The notes beneath the pieces are model-generated. The model saw only the letters and a list, made by a program, of their open reading frames with translations. It was not told the origin of the DNA and made no database searches. The position numbers were made by a program, and so were the translations under genes. Source: Streptomyces sp. PKU-EA00015 (lineage in GTDB: Bacteria > Actinomycetota > Actinomycetes > Streptomycetales > Streptomycetaceae). Taken from it: a stretch of DNA of 64,000 nt. Shown piece by piece: positions 17,335 through 26,074 of this stretch; within the stretch, counting starts at the first letter, position 1, and every line of letters starts with the position of its first letter. Location: the NCBI RefSeq assembly GCF_013387495.1, contig NZ_JABZEE010000031.1, positions 1 to 64,000 of the forward strand, written 5' to 3'.

Positions 17335-18177
17335 GTGGCAGAGCGACCGGCCCGCAAGGCACCGAAGGTCCACGAGGCGAAGGTCGTGCGCACCGAGCGG
17401 CTGACGCCGCACATGGTGCGGGTGGTGCTGGGCCTCGACGTGTCGTCCTCGTTCGAGATCGGCGAGTACACCGACCACTACGTGAAGCTCGTCCTGCCGG
17501 CGGCCGGCGTGCGTTACCCGGAGCCGTTCGACATGGAGCGGATCCGCGAGGAGTTCCCGCGCGACCAGTGGCCCGCCAACCGCACGTACACCGTGCGGTA
17601 CTGGGACGCGGTGCACCGCGAGCTGACCATCGACTTCGTCGTCCACGGCGACGAGGGCCTCGCGGGGCCGTGGGCGGCGCGTGCCCGCGTCGGCGAGACG
17701 GTGCGCTTCCTGGGCCCGGGCGGCGGTTACGCCCCCGCGCCCACGGCCGACTGGCACCTGCTGGCAGGCGACGAGAGCGCGCTCCCCGCGATCGCCGTGG
17801 CGCTCGAGCAGATGCCGGCCGGCGCGGTGGGGCACGCCTTCCTGGAGGTGGCCGGCCCGGAGGACGAACAGAAGATCGCCGCGCCCGGCGGCGTGGAGAT
17901 CACCTGGCTGCACCGCGGCGACCGCCCGGCGGGCGAGGCGCTGGTGGCCGCGGTGGCGGCGCTGGACTTCCCGGAGGGCGAGGTCAGCGCGTTCGTGCAC
18001 GGCGAGGCGGGCTGCGTGAAGGAACTGCGCCGCCAACTGCGCGTGGAACGCGGCGTCCCGCGCGAGCAGTTGTCGATCTCGGGCTACTGGCGCCTGGGCA
18101 AGTCGGACGAGGCGTGGCGCGCGATCAAGCGTGAGTGGAACGATCAGGTGGAGCGCGAACAGGAGCGGGCGGCCTAG
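17335..18177 (+). CDS. Siderophore-interacting protein (FAD-dependent ferric-siderophore reductase)
   Basis: 280 aa of the ViuB/SIP family. A ferredoxin-reductase-like FAD domain carries RTYTVR (residues 83-88) and a downstream GPGGGY phosphate loop; the NAD(P)H domain has GDESALPAI; the C-terminal signature SGYWRLGKSDEAWR is diagnostic. It reduces Fe(III)-siderophores in the cytoplasm to release iron. The GTG start at 17335 follows GGGAGAG, and a clear iron box lies directly upstream, so it is iron-repressed. It stands alone here, with no siderophore biosynthesis or uptake genes in the window, so it probably serves siderophores imported by systems encoded elsewhere. Confidence 0.93.
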   Translation: MAERPARKAPKVHEAKVVRTERLTPHMVRVVLGLDVSSSFEIGEYTDHYVKLVLPAAGVRYPEPFDMERIREEFPRDQWPANRTYTVRYWDAVHRELTIDFVVHGDEGLAGPWAARARVGETVRFLGPGGGYAPAPTADWHLLAGDESALPAIAVALEQMPAGAVGHAFLEVAGPEDEQKIAAPGGVEITWLHRGDRPAGEALVAAVAALDFPEGEVSAFVHGEAGCVKELRRQLRVERGVPREQLSISGYWRLGKSDEAWRAIKREWNDQVEREQERAA

Positions 18178-18407
18178 CCCCAGGCCGGTTCGGGCCCGCG
18201 CGGATGCGCGGGGGTCATGTTCAGCGGTGTGGTCCGCCGCCTGCGCCGGGTGGCCGGAGGGGGCCGTACCGAACGCACCGCCGGGGCTCCGCGCCGCGAT
18301 GACCACCGCGCGAGGCGCGCGCCGCCGGTCCACGCACAGTGCCGCACACACCGCCGTGCCCCGGCGGTGAACGGCAGCCGCCGGGCGGTCCGCCTGCCCC
18401 CGGGCTA

Positions 18408-18601
18408 GGGCCTCTCGTTTTGATCATGCCGGGCTCGCGGGCCCTGGCACGCACGCTCGCCGCGTTGTCGTCGGTCGCCATGGCTCCGCCATTGTCTCCC
18501 TCCTCCGCCTTGCGATCGCACGCACCAGACCCTCCCCCTACGCCCTGCGGGCGTGGGGGGACCCCCACTCACTGATCCGGCCTGATCCAAACGAAAGACC
18601 C
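18408..18601. mobile_element. MITE-like element, 194 bp, TA target duplication
   Basis: The two ends are imperfect inverted repeats of about 26 bases. GGGCCTCTCGTTTTGATCAT on the left pairs with the complement of the right end, which contains TGATCCAAACGAAAGACCC. TA dinucleotides flank both ends (18406-18407 and 18602-18603). There is no transposase frame. The interior is GC-rich with a further hairpin around 18538-18557. Size, terminal repeats and TA duplication fit a miniature element mobilised by an IS630- or IS5-type transposase from elsewhere. The rest of the 18178-18600 gap holds no gene. Confidence 0.65.
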
Positions 18602-19230
18602 TAGTCCACGTACGTCTTCGCCGAGCGGTGCGTCTGGGCCAGGCGGCGCAGGGACGCCAGCATCGCGTCACCCAGGACCGTACCGACCACCACTCCCTCC
18701 ACCAGGTCGTCCAGGCCCGCCCTGCCGGCCACGTACGCCAGGTCCGCGTCGGCCACCCGGTCGGCCGCGTCGGCGTAGTCGTCGAGCACCTCCGCGAACG
18801 CCCCATGGCCCACGCGGTCCAGTGCCGCCAGCGTCTCGGACAGGGCCGTGGCCGCAGGGTCGCCGACGTCGACCTGCCAGCCCCGCCGGGCGATCAGCCG
18901 TCCGACCTCGTCCCGTGCCCTCGCGAGTGACGCGTCGTCACCGCCGTGCGCGAACCGTGGGGTGATCCGATGCGCCGCCTCCCCCAGCACCTTGTGCACC
19001 GACCTGTCCGGGTCGTCGACCGCTGCGACCACTTCCCGGATCGCCGCCACGGACAACCCTCCGATGTCGAGCAGCGCCCGGATCAGGCGCAGCCTGCGTT
19101 CGTGCCGGTCGTCGTAGCTCGCCTGGTTCGGGCTGCTCAACTCGCCTGCGGGCAACAGCCCTTCCCGCACGTAGTACTTGATCGTGGGGACCGAGACCCC
19201 GGTCCTGCGGCTCAACTCACCGATACGCAC
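18601..19230 (-). CDS. MerR-family regulator, possibly truncated by the adjacent element
   Basis: 209 aa. The N-terminal MerR HTH (MRIGELSRRTGVSVPTIKYY, then VREGLLPAG) is intact and is followed by the dimerisation helix (LIRALLDIGGLSVAAI) and an effector region of unknown ligand. The stop codon TAG consists of the TA target duplication plus the first base of the MITE-like element, so the present C-terminus (AKTYVD) may be a product of the insertion. It is divergent from a multi-spanning membrane protein gene, with two inverted repeats between them typical of a MerR-controlled promoter. No cysteine-rich metal site is visible, so a small organic ligand is more likely than a metal. Confidence 0.82.
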   Translation of the reverse strand: MRIGELSRRTGVSVPTIKYYVREGLLPAGELSSPNQASYDDRHERRLRLIRALLDIGGLSVAAIREVVAAVDDPDRSVHKVLGEAAHRITPRFAHGGDDASLARARDEVGRLIARRGWQVDVGDPAATALSETLAALDRVGHGAFAEVLDDYADAADRVADADLAYVAGRAGLDDLVEGVVVGTVLGDAMLASLRRLAQTHRSAKTYVD

Positions 19231-19274
19231 CGCGCGTTCACCTTTCCGCCCTTGCCTTCACCGCACCCATCATA

Positions 19275-19312
19275 GATAGTCTCCCTATCAGATAGCGGAA
19301 AGCACTGCTATC
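19275..19312. promoter_or_regulatory. Tandem inverted repeats, probable MerR operator
   Basis: GATAG-N5-CTATC occupies 19275-19289 and GATAGC-N10-GCTATC occupies 19291-19312. Both share the GATAG arm and lie between the divergent merR and membrane-protein genes. Confidence 0.55.
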
Positions 19313-19335
19313 CATAATCGCTTTGGGGGGTCTCC

Positions 19336-20316
19336 ATGTCCACATGGACGTCGTGGCACAGGCCGCTGCTCGCGTTCGCTGCGTCGATGGCCGTGCTCAC
19401 CGTCGTCTCGGCCGTCGGCCTGGCCGTCGACGACCGGGTCGTCGCCGGCGCGCCGGTCTGGTTCAAGCCGTTCAAGTTCTCGGTGTCGTTCGTCGCGTAC
19501 GCGCTGTCCCTCGCCTGGATGCTGTCCCTGCTGCCCCGCTTCCGACGGGCCGGCTGGTGGGGCGGCACCGTCGTGGCCGTGACCAGCGCGATCGAGATGA
19601 TCCTGATCACGGGCCAGGCGGCGCGCGGCAGGCGCAGCCACTTCAACAACGAAACGCCTTTCGACAAGGCCGTGTTCGACACCATGGCGGTGACGGTCGT
19701 CGTCCTGTGGGCCGCGACGCTGCTCATCGCCGCCCTGTTGTTCCGCGCGAAGCTCGCGGACCGCGCGTCCGCCTGGGCGATGCGGTGCGGCGCGGTGCTG
19801 GCACTGACCGGCGCCGCCCTCGGCTTCGTGATGGCGCAGCCCACCCCGGAGCAGCGGACACAGATGGAGCGGGGCACCGCCGATGTCGTCGGCGCCCATG
19901 GCGTCGGCGTCACGGACGGCGGCCCCTCGATGCCGCTGACGGGCTGGGAGACCACCGGCGGCGATCTGCGCATCGCGCACTTCGTGGGACTGCACGCCCT
20001 GCAGGTGCTGCCGTTCGCCCTGTTCCTGCTCGTCACCCTCGCCCCGCGCTTCACCCGCCTCGCCGACGAACGCGTACGCCTCCGCCTCGTCCTGGTCGCC
20101 TGCGGGACGTACGCCGCCGTGTTCGCCCTGGTGACGTGGCAGGCCCTGCGCGGTCAGGCCTTGATCCACCCCGACGGGGCGACGCTCGGCGCCGCCGCCG
20201 CGATCGTCGCCGCAGCTGCGGCGGGCACGTGGGCCGCCCTGCGCACGACACCCTCGGCAAGTCCTCCTGTCGGAGTGAGCGATTCCGCGCACGACGGCAA
20301 CGAGCTCGTCGCATGA
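19336..20316 (+). CDS. Multi-spanning membrane protein, function unknown
   Basis: 326 aa with about eight hydrophobic segments. The loop WFKPFKFSVSFVAYA and the pattern ITGQAARGRRSHFN, then NETPFDKAVF, recur in a family of uncharacterised actinobacterial membrane proteins. The long external or internal loop around residues 170-215 ends with DLRIAHFVGLHALQVLPF, where histidines could bind haem or metal. It is preceded by a G-rich ribosome site and lies under the MerR-type operator, so the regulator probably controls it. Its stop codon overlaps the ATG of the ABA4-like remnant in an ATGA junction, showing they once formed an operon. Confidence 0.72.
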   Translation: MSTWTSWHRPLLAFAASMAVLTVVSAVGLAVDDRVVAGAPVWFKPFKFSVSFVAYALSLAWMLSLLPRFRRAGWWGGTVVAVTSAIEMILITGQAARGRRSHFNNETPFDKAVFDTMAVTVVVLWAATLLIAALLFRAKLADRASAWAMRCGAVLALTGAALGFVMAQPTPEQRTQMERGTADVVGAHGVGVTDGGPSMPLTGWETTGGDLRIAHFVGLHALQVLPFALFLLVTLAPRFTRLADERVRLRLVLVACGTYAAVFALVTWQALRGQALIHPDGATLGAAAAIVAAAAAGTWAALRTTPSASPPVGVSDSAHDGNELVA

Positions 20317-20551
20317 CCGGCTTCCCCTTCGAGCTCTCCTTCTGGCCGGTGAGTGGAACGTGCTGCTCGGCCGGTGGATGTACTGGGAGGGCCGGCGCCT
20401 GGAGATCCACCCCTTGGTGACGAGCCCCCGGCTGGTGCTGACCGTCCTGCTGTCCCCGATCGGGCTGTTCGCCTCCCTGGCGCTGCGCGCGGCGCGCACG
20501 GCCCACGCGGCAGGAAGCGGCGCCACCGCCCCGGCGGCATCCGCGTCCTGA
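20313..20551 (+). pseudogene. ABA4-like membrane protein with internal deletion
   Basis: The ATG at 20313 starts MTGFPFELSFWP, the usual N-terminus of bacterial ABA4-like (DUF4281) membrane proteins, but the frame then runs into unrelated residues and stops at 20420. In another frame, from about 20350 to 20551, the sequence continues as LLGRWMYWEGRRLEIHPLV then LTVLLSPIGLFASLALRA, the C-terminal half of the same family. Roughly 80-90 residues between them are missing, and the junction is out of frame. The simplest explanation is one internal deletion near 20343. The C-terminal piece alone could still be translated as a 63-residue peptide from ATG 20360. Confidence 0.65.
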
Positions 20552-20594
20552 CCCTCGGCGGCACGGCCGCAGCGGCCGCTCCTATGCTGACGCG

Positions 20595-21572
20595 ATGGAG
20601 CAGCCCCCCGCCCCCTCGCGCCTGGACCGTGCCGTCGGTATCGTCGTCGGTTCGGCCGTCGGCGACGCCCTCGACGCGCCCTTCGAGTTCGGTGAACCGG
20701 GCGTGTACCGCGCCCACTTCGGGGACGGGCCTGGGGAGATGCGCGGAGGGGGCGGCTGGGATCCGGGCGAGGCGACGGACGACACGCACATGGCCGTACT
20801 CGTCGGCGAGTCGCTGCTCGAGCACGGCGGGGTGAACGGCCAGGACGTCTTCACGCGGTTCCAGAGGTGGGCCGCCGGCGATCCCAAGGACATCGGGCCC
20901 CAGACGGAACAGGTCCTCACCGGCGGGGACCCGTGGAACACGGCAGCGGCCCGGCATTTCCAGATGACGGGACACGCCGCCGGCAACGGAAGTCTGATGC
21001 GGGCCTCGACCTCCGCGGTCTTCTTCGCCGGGGCAGGCCGCTCGGCGACGATGGCCGCGGCGCGTGAGCTCTCGGCGCTCACACACGGCGACCGCGCCGC
21101 CTGGGAGGGCACAGCCGTGCTGCACGAGCTGATCCGCGTGGCCCTTGAGGGGGCCGACCCGCTGTCCGCCGTCCCTGAGGCGCTCACCCTGGTGGATCCC
21201 GGCCACCGTGACCGCTGGGCCGCGGTCCTCGCCCCTGACTGGCACCCTGGCCTCGCGACGGAGTTCAACGGCGCGGTGTGGCCCTGCCTCGGCTCGGCAG
21301 TGTGGGCGCTGCGCACCACGTCGTCGTTCGAGGCGTCGCTGGCGGCCGCGATCGATCTGGGCGGCGACACGGACACCGTCGCGGCGGTGACCGGCGCGCC
21401 GGCCGGCGCGGTCCACGGCATCGGGGCCGTACCCGCGCGCTGGACGCGGGTCCTGCACGTGCCGCTGCCGGGCTGGGGCGACCGGGTGCTACGGCTCGCC
21501 GGGCTCACCGAACTGGCCAGGTCGCTGGCCGGATTCCACGGGCGTGGACAGTCCGTCGGCCCCGGCGGATGA
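20595..21572 (+). CDS. ADP-ribosylglycohydrolase family protein
   Basis: 325 aa of the ARH/DraG family. Metal-binding motifs are GSAVGDALDAPFEFGEPG at the N-terminus, TDDTHMAVLVGESLL, HAAGNGSLMRAS, and DLGGDTDTVAAVTGAPAGA, giving the two magnesium sites. Enzymes of this fold remove ADP-ribose from Arg, Ser or other targets, or from free metabolites. The substrate is unknown and no ADP-ribosyltransferase gene is adjacent. The ATG at 20595 lies 6 bases after TATGCT, which suggests a leaderless transcript. The following SnoaL-like gene starts about 40 bases downstream and may be co-transcribed. Confidence 0.87.
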   Translation: MEQPPAPSRLDRAVGIVVGSAVGDALDAPFEFGEPGVYRAHFGDGPGEMRGGGGWDPGEATDDTHMAVLVGESLLEHGGVNGQDVFTRFQRWAAGDPKDIGPQTEQVLTGGDPWNTAAARHFQMTGHAAGNGSLMRASTSAVFFAGAGRSATMAAARELSALTHGDRAAWEGTAVLHELIRVALEGADPLSAVPEALTLVDPGHRDRWAAVLAPDWHPGLATEFNGAVWPCLGSAVWALRTTSSFEASLAAAIDLGGDTDTVAAVTGAPAGAVHGIGAVPARWTRVLHVPLPGWGDRVLRLAGLTELARSLAGFHGRGQSVGPGG

Positions 21573-21614
21573 TTGAACAAACAGGAGGAACAGGCACGAA
21601 AGGTGTGGTTCGCC

Positions 21615-22010
21615 ATGTCCGAGCACCCCGACTGCGCCCTGGTCCGTAAGGGTTACGTAGCGTTCAGCGAAGGCGACCTGGAGACGCTGGGCACCTTGAT
21701 GACGGCCGATGCGGTCTACCACGTTCCGGGCAACAACCTCCTCTCCGGACACCACAAGGGACGCGAGGCCATCCTCGATCGCTTCCGCCGCATGGGCGAG
21801 GAGACCAACGGCACCATGCAGGTCCAGCTGGACGCGGTGCTCGCCGATGGCCGCGGACACGTCATGTCGTTCCACACGTCCCGTGCCGACCGGGGCGACC
21901 ACGGCCTCGAGATCCGCCAGGGGCTGTTCTTCACGATCGTCGGCGGCAAGGTCACCGACATCGACGCGTGCACCGAGGACATCGACGAGGAGGACAGGTT
22001 CTGGAGCTGA
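21615..22010 (+). CDS. SnoaL-like / NTF2-fold protein
   Basis: 131 aa. The sequence VRKGYVAFSEGDLETLGTLM then VYHVPGNNLLSGHHKGREAI is the standard first half of small SnoaL-like (DUF4440/NTF2-fold) proteins; the ending EGLFFTI-type strand appears here as RQGLFFTIVGGKVTDIDAC. Members are hydrolases, cyclases or ligand-binding proteins, and nothing here fixes the activity. ATG 21615 matches the usual MSEHPD start; a GTG at 21603 lies closer to the AGGAGG at 21583 and is a real alternative. It follows the ADP-ribosylglycohydrolase gene closely. Confidence 0.77.
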   Translation: MSEHPDCALVRKGYVAFSEGDLETLGTLMTADAVYHVPGNNLLSGHHKGREAILDRFRRMGEETNGTMQVQLDAVLADGRGHVMSFHTSRADRGDHGLEIRQGLFFTIVGGKVTDIDACTEDIDEEDRFWS

Positions 22011-22081
22011 GCCGGATGCGGCCGGGCCACCACCGTCGGGTGGGGGGCCCGGCCCCTGGTCTCAGCCGAACGCCCCTGGTC

Positions 22082-24922
22082 TCAGCCGACCGAGCTGTAG
22101 GCCACGACGCCCCGCAGCAGCGCGTCGACCGCCTTGCGGGCGTTCTTCGCGACGGTGCTGTTCTCGCGGGGCGCGGCCGCCGCTATCTGGCCGAGCACGT
22201 CGATGACCTGCTTGCACCAGCGCACGAAGTCTCCCGCAGGCATCTCCGCCTCGCGCAGCACCTCGTCGAGCCCCTTGTCGGACGCCCACTGGTACGCGGC
22301 CCAGGCGAAGCCGAGGTCCGGCTCGCGCTGCCCGACCCCCTCCGCCTGGTTGATCTTGAACTCCTCCTCCAAGGCGTCCAGCCGGCCCCAGATGCGGACC
22401 ATCTCGGCCAGCGCGGTCTTCGCCCGGCCCGTCGGCACCTTGGGCGCCACCGCGTCGTCCGCCTGCCGCGCCTCGTAGACCAACGCGGATACGCAGGCAG
22501 CCAGTTCGGCCGGGTTGAGCCCCTCCCAGACCCGGTCGCGCAGGCATTCGCTCGCCAGCAGGTCCAGCTCGCCGTACAGCCGGGCGAGCCGCCGGCCGTG
22601 CTCGGTGACCTCGTTGCCCCGCAGGTAATCCATCTCGGTCAGCAGGGCCACGATCCGGTCGAAGGTCCGCGCGATCGTGTTCGTGCGCCCCTCGATCCGG
22701 CGCTCCAGCTGGCGGGTGTCGCGCTGGAGGCGGTGGTAGCGCTCGGCCCACCGGGCGTGGTCCTCACGCTCGTCGCAGCCGTGGCAGGGGTGGGCGCGCA
22801 ACTCGGCACGCAGGCGCGTGATCTCACGGTCGTCCGCCGCGGGCGACCGCGACTTGCGGTGCCGGTCGGGGACGATGTGACCGGCCTTGGTGCGCAGGGC
22901 GGACGCCAGGTCGCGTCGTGACTGCGGGGAACGGGCGTTGAACGACCTCGGGATGCGCATCCGCTCCAGCGCCTCGACGGGCACCGGGAAATCTATGGAC
23001 GCCAGGCGCTTGACCTGGCGCTCGGCCGTGAGCACCAGCGGGCGCGGCCCGTCGTGGTATTCGAAGCCGCCGCGGTGTCCGTTGGTCCGGCCCGCGGGCA
23101 GCCCCGGGTCCAGCACCAGCGCGAGGCCCGCGAACTTGCCGGTCGGGACGTGGATGACGTCTCCCGGCTTGAGCTTCTCCAGCGAGGCGGCCGCCGCCGC
23201 CCTGCGCTGGGCGGCGCCCTGCTTGGCCAGCTCCGTCTCGCGGTCCTTGAGGTCGCGGCGCAGCCGCGCGTACTCCTCGAAGTCGCCGAGGTGGCACGTC
23301 ATGCCCTCCCGGTAGCCGTGCAGGCCCTCCTCGTTTCGCTGGACCTGGCGGGAGATGCCGACCACCGACCGGTCCGCCTGGAACTGCGCGAACGACGTCT
23401 CCAGCAGCTCGCGCGAGCGGTGCCGGCCGAACTGGTGCACCAGGTTGACCGCCATGTTGTACGACGGCTTGAAGCTGGAACGCAGCGGATACGTACGGGT
23501 GCCGGCGAGTCCGGCGAGCGCCTCCGGGTCCATGGCGCGCTGCCACAGGACCACGGCGTGCCCCTCGACGTCGATGCCGCGCCGGCCGGCCCGGCCGGTC
23601 AACTGGGTGTACTCGCCGGGGGTGATGTCCGCGTGCTGCTCGCCGTTCCACTTGACGAGCTTCTCCAACACCACCGAGCGGGCAGGCATGTTGATGCCGA
23701 GCGCCAGCGTCTCCGTGGCGAAAACGGCCTTCACCAGGCCCTGTACGAACAGCTCCTCCACGACCTCCTTGAAGGTCGGCAGCATGCCCGCGTGGTGGGC
23801 GGCGATACCGCGCTCCAGACCTTCGAGCCACTCGTAGTAGCCGAGGACGTGGAGGTCCTCGGTGGGGATGGTGGCCGTGCGCTGCTCGACGATCTCGCGC
23901 ACCCTGCCGCGCGCCTCGTCGTCGTTGAGCCGAAGGCCCGCGTACAGGCACTGCTGCACGGCGGCCTCACAGGCCGCGCGGCTGAAGATGAACGTGATGG
24001 CGGGCAGCAGTCCTTCGGCGTCCAGCCGGTCGATGACCTCGGGCCGGCCGGGCGTCCAGATGCGGCTGCGCTGGCGCCGCTCGCGCTCGCGGTCGGCCTC
24101 GCGGACCATCTTCCCGCGGCGCCGGTCGCGGGGGTTGTACGTGCGCTGGTTCTCCATGCGGGCCAGACGCACCAGGTCTGGATTGACCTCGCGCCTGCTC
24201 CGGCCCCGGCCGCCGTGGTCGGTGCCCTCCTCGAAGAGGTCGTACATCCGGCGGCCGGCCATGACGTGCTGCCACAGCGGGACGGGGCGCTCCTCGGAGA
24301 CGATCACCTCGGTGTCGCCGCGCACGGTGTCCAGCCAGTCGCCGAACTCCTCCGCGTTGGACACCGTCGCGGACAGTGACACGAGCGTCACGGACTCGGG
24401 GAGGTGGATGATCACTTCCTCCCAGACGGCACCGCGGAAGCGGTCGGAGAGGTAGTGGACCTCGTCCATGACCACGTAGCCCAGGCCCCTGAGCGACTGG
24501 GAGCCCGCGTACAGCATGTTCCTCAGGACCTCGGTGGTCATGACGACCACGGGCGCCTCGGAGTTGACGCTGTTGTCCCCGGTGAGGAGGCCGACCTTCT
24601 CCGCGCCGTAGCGCCTGACGAGATCCGCGTACTTCTGGTTGGAGAGGGCCTTGATGGGCGTGGTGTAGAAGCATTTGCGGCCCTGCGCGAGGGCGAGGTG
24701 GACGGCGAACTCGCCGACGATGGTCTTGCCGGAGCCGGTGGGTGCGGCGACGAGCACGCCCTTGCCCGCCTCCAGGGCCTGGCATGCCTCGATCTGGAAC
24801 GGGTCGAGGTCGAAGTCGTACAACGCGCGGAAGGGGGCCAGCGCGGTGGCCTCCTCAGCAGCGCGGACGCGTGCGGCGGCATAGCGCTCGGCGGGAGAGA
24901 GATCCTCGGTCATCTTGCTCAT
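22082..24922 (-). CDS. helY: DEAD/DEAH-box RNA helicase, HelY/Ski2-like
   Basis: 946 aa, matching actinobacterial HelY. The RecA-like core has Walker A PTGSGKT at residues 61-67, a DEVH box near residue 150, motif III SLSATVSN, and motif VI QLTGRAGRRGID. A long C-terminal region with two Cys pairs (HPCHGCDEREDH) and helical DSHCT-like segments follows, as in Mtr4/Ski2 RNA helicases. It probably unwinds structured RNA for processing or decay. I use ATG 24922; ATG 24913 is possible, and the frame extending to 25012 lacks homology-like sequence. It lies downstream of tatC with a hairpin between, so it is transcribed separately. Confidence 0.9.
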   Translation of the reverse strand: MSKMTEDLSPAERYAAARVRAAEEATALAPFRALYDFDLDPFQIEACQALEAGKGVLVAAPTGSGKTIVGEFAVHLALAQGRKCFYTTPIKALSNQKYADLVRRYGAEKVGLLTGDNSVNSEAPVVVMTTEVLRNMLYAGSQSLRGLGYVVMDEVHYLSDRFRGAVWEEVIIHLPESVTLVSLSATVSNAEEFGDWLDTVRGDTEVIVSEERPVPLWQHVMAGRRMYDLFEEGTDHGGRGRSRREVNPDLVRLARMENQRTYNPRDRRRGKMVREADRERERRQRSRIWTPGRPEVIDRLDAEGLLPAITFIFSRAACEAAVQQCLYAGLRLNDDEARGRVREIVEQRTATIPTEDLHVLGYYEWLEGLERGIAAHHAGMLPTFKEVVEELFVQGLVKAVFATETLALGINMPARSVVLEKLVKWNGEQHADITPGEYTQLTGRAGRRGIDVEGHAVVLWQRAMDPEALAGLAGTRTYPLRSSFKPSYNMAVNLVHQFGRHRSRELLETSFAQFQADRSVVGISRQVQRNEEGLHGYREGMTCHLGDFEEYARLRRDLKDRETELAKQGAAQRRAAAAASLEKLKPGDVIHVPTGKFAGLALVLDPGLPAGRTNGHRGGFEYHDGPRPLVLTAERQVKRLASIDFPVPVEALERMRIPRSFNARSPQSRRDLASALRTKAGHIVPDRHRKSRSPAADDREITRLRAELRAHPCHGCDEREDHARWAERYHRLQRDTRQLERRIEGRTNTIARTFDRIVALLTEMDYLRGNEVTEHGRRLARLYGELDLLASECLRDRVWEGLNPAELAACVSALVYEARQADDAVAPKVPTGRAKTALAEMVRIWGRLDALEEEFKINQAEGVGQREPDLGFAWAAYQWASDKGLDEVLREAEMPAGDFVRWCKQVIDVLGQIAAAAPRENSTVAKNARKAVDALLRGVVAYSSVG

Positions 24923-25017
24923 GAGCCTACCCGCCCCCTCTGACAGTGAGCGGATCTTTATATGACGGGCGCACCTACCCCTCGGCCTACCCGCGCCGGG
25001 CGCCGTTTGCACACGAC

Positions 25018-25047
25018 GAGGGGCCGGGGATTTCTCCCCGGCCCCTC
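25018..25047. terminator. Terminator of the tatC transcript
   Basis: Perfect 13-base arms with a TTTC loop form a GC-rich hairpin 27 bases past the tatC stop codon. Confidence 0.75.
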
Positions 25048-25073
25048 ACTGTACGTGCGTCCATGACTACGGA

Positions 25074-26027
25074 TCAGGTGACGTCGTCGTATCCGTTGAG
25101 CCGGTTCGAGCGGCCGCCGTCGGCGTCGCCGGTGGCCTGCTCGGGCAGCGCGCGGGAGGCCGGGACCGTCTCGACCTCTCCGATCTCCGACGGGGTCAGA
25201 TCGAGCTCGGACGCCTCGTCGTCGTCGAGCCCGGCATCGGGGTCGTTGCGGCGCCTGCGGCGGTCGTTGAGGAGCGAGAAGCCGACGGCGACGAAGTAGA
25301 GCAGGATGATCGGCCCGGACAGCGCCACCATGCCCAGCGGGTCGGTGGAGGGCGTGGCGATCGCGCCGAAGACGAAGATGCCCATGACGGCGCCCCGCCA
25401 CCAGCCGAGCATGCGCCGGCCGGTCACGATGCCCGTCAGGTTCAGCATGATCAGCAGGAGCGGCAGCTCGAAGGAGAAGCCGAAGATCAGCACCATCCGG
25501 ACGGTGAAGTCAAGGATCTTGTCGACGCTGAGCAGGTTCTCCGCCGGGGCCGGGGTGATGGAGAGCAGCACCTTCATGCTCACCGGCATGATCAGGTAGG
25601 CGAAGTAGACGCCCAGGGCGAACAACGGGGCCGCGGCGGCGGCGAAGTAGTAGCTGTACTTCTTCTCGTTCTTGTGCAGGCCCGGGGCCACGAAGGCCCA
25701 CAACTGGTAGAGCCAGACCGGGCAGGAGACGACGATGCCCGCCATCAGCACCACCTTGACCGTCGTGGTGAACGGCGACAGCAGGTCGGTGTAGACGACG
25801 GTGGCGCACACCCCGCCGGTCTTCGGGCCGTCGTTCCCGCACTCCGGCACGGGCGAGGTGAGGAACTCCATCAGCTCCTGGCTGTAGGCCACCGCGACGG
25901 CCGAGGCGATGATGATCGCCAGCATGGCCTTCGCGAGCCTGTTGCGGAGCTCACGCAGATGGTCCGCGAGCGGCATCCGCCCCTCGGGGTCCTTCTCCTT
26001 CTCATTCGAGCGGGCAGACTTGAGCAA
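25074..26027 (-). CDS. tatC: Sec-independent protein translocase subunit TatC
   Basis: 317 aa with six membrane helices. The cytoplasmic N-terminus carries the conserved MPLADHLRELRNRLAKAM signature that recognises twin-arginine signal peptides, and the first periplasmic loop has the usual cysteines and acidic residues. FGFSFELPLLLIMLN and the glutamate there match the TatC receptor site. A charged C-terminal tail rich in Asp/Glu is longer than in E. coli. TTG 26027 is chosen: GAGGAC lies at proper spacing and no ATG/GTG fits the frame. It follows tatA by 47 bases, and together they provide part of the Tat translocon for folded proteins. Confidence 0.95.
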   Translation of the reverse strand: MLKSARSNEKEKDPEGRMPLADHLRELRNRLAKAMLAIIIASAVAVAYSQELMEFLTSPVPECGNDGPKTGGVCATVVYTDLLSPFTTTVKVVLMAGIVVSCPVWLYQLWAFVAPGLHKNEKKYSYYFAAAAAPLFALGVYFAYLIMPVSMKVLLSITPAPAENLLSVDKILDFTVRMVLIFGFSFELPLLLIMLNLTGIVTGRRMLGWWRGAVMGIFVFGAIATPSTDPLGMVALSGPIILLYFVAVGFSLLNDRRRRRNDPDAGLDDDEASELDLTPSEIGEVETVPASRALPEQATGDADGGRSNRLNGYDDVT

Positions 26028-26074
26028 CCCACGTCCTCATCTCGTGCGGCAGGCCACCATCGAACGGCCTTGGG

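Noticed and set aside
18219..18408. Short frames in the region before the MITE-like element
   Set aside because: They are brief, overlap on both strands and lack start signals; nothing supports a gene.
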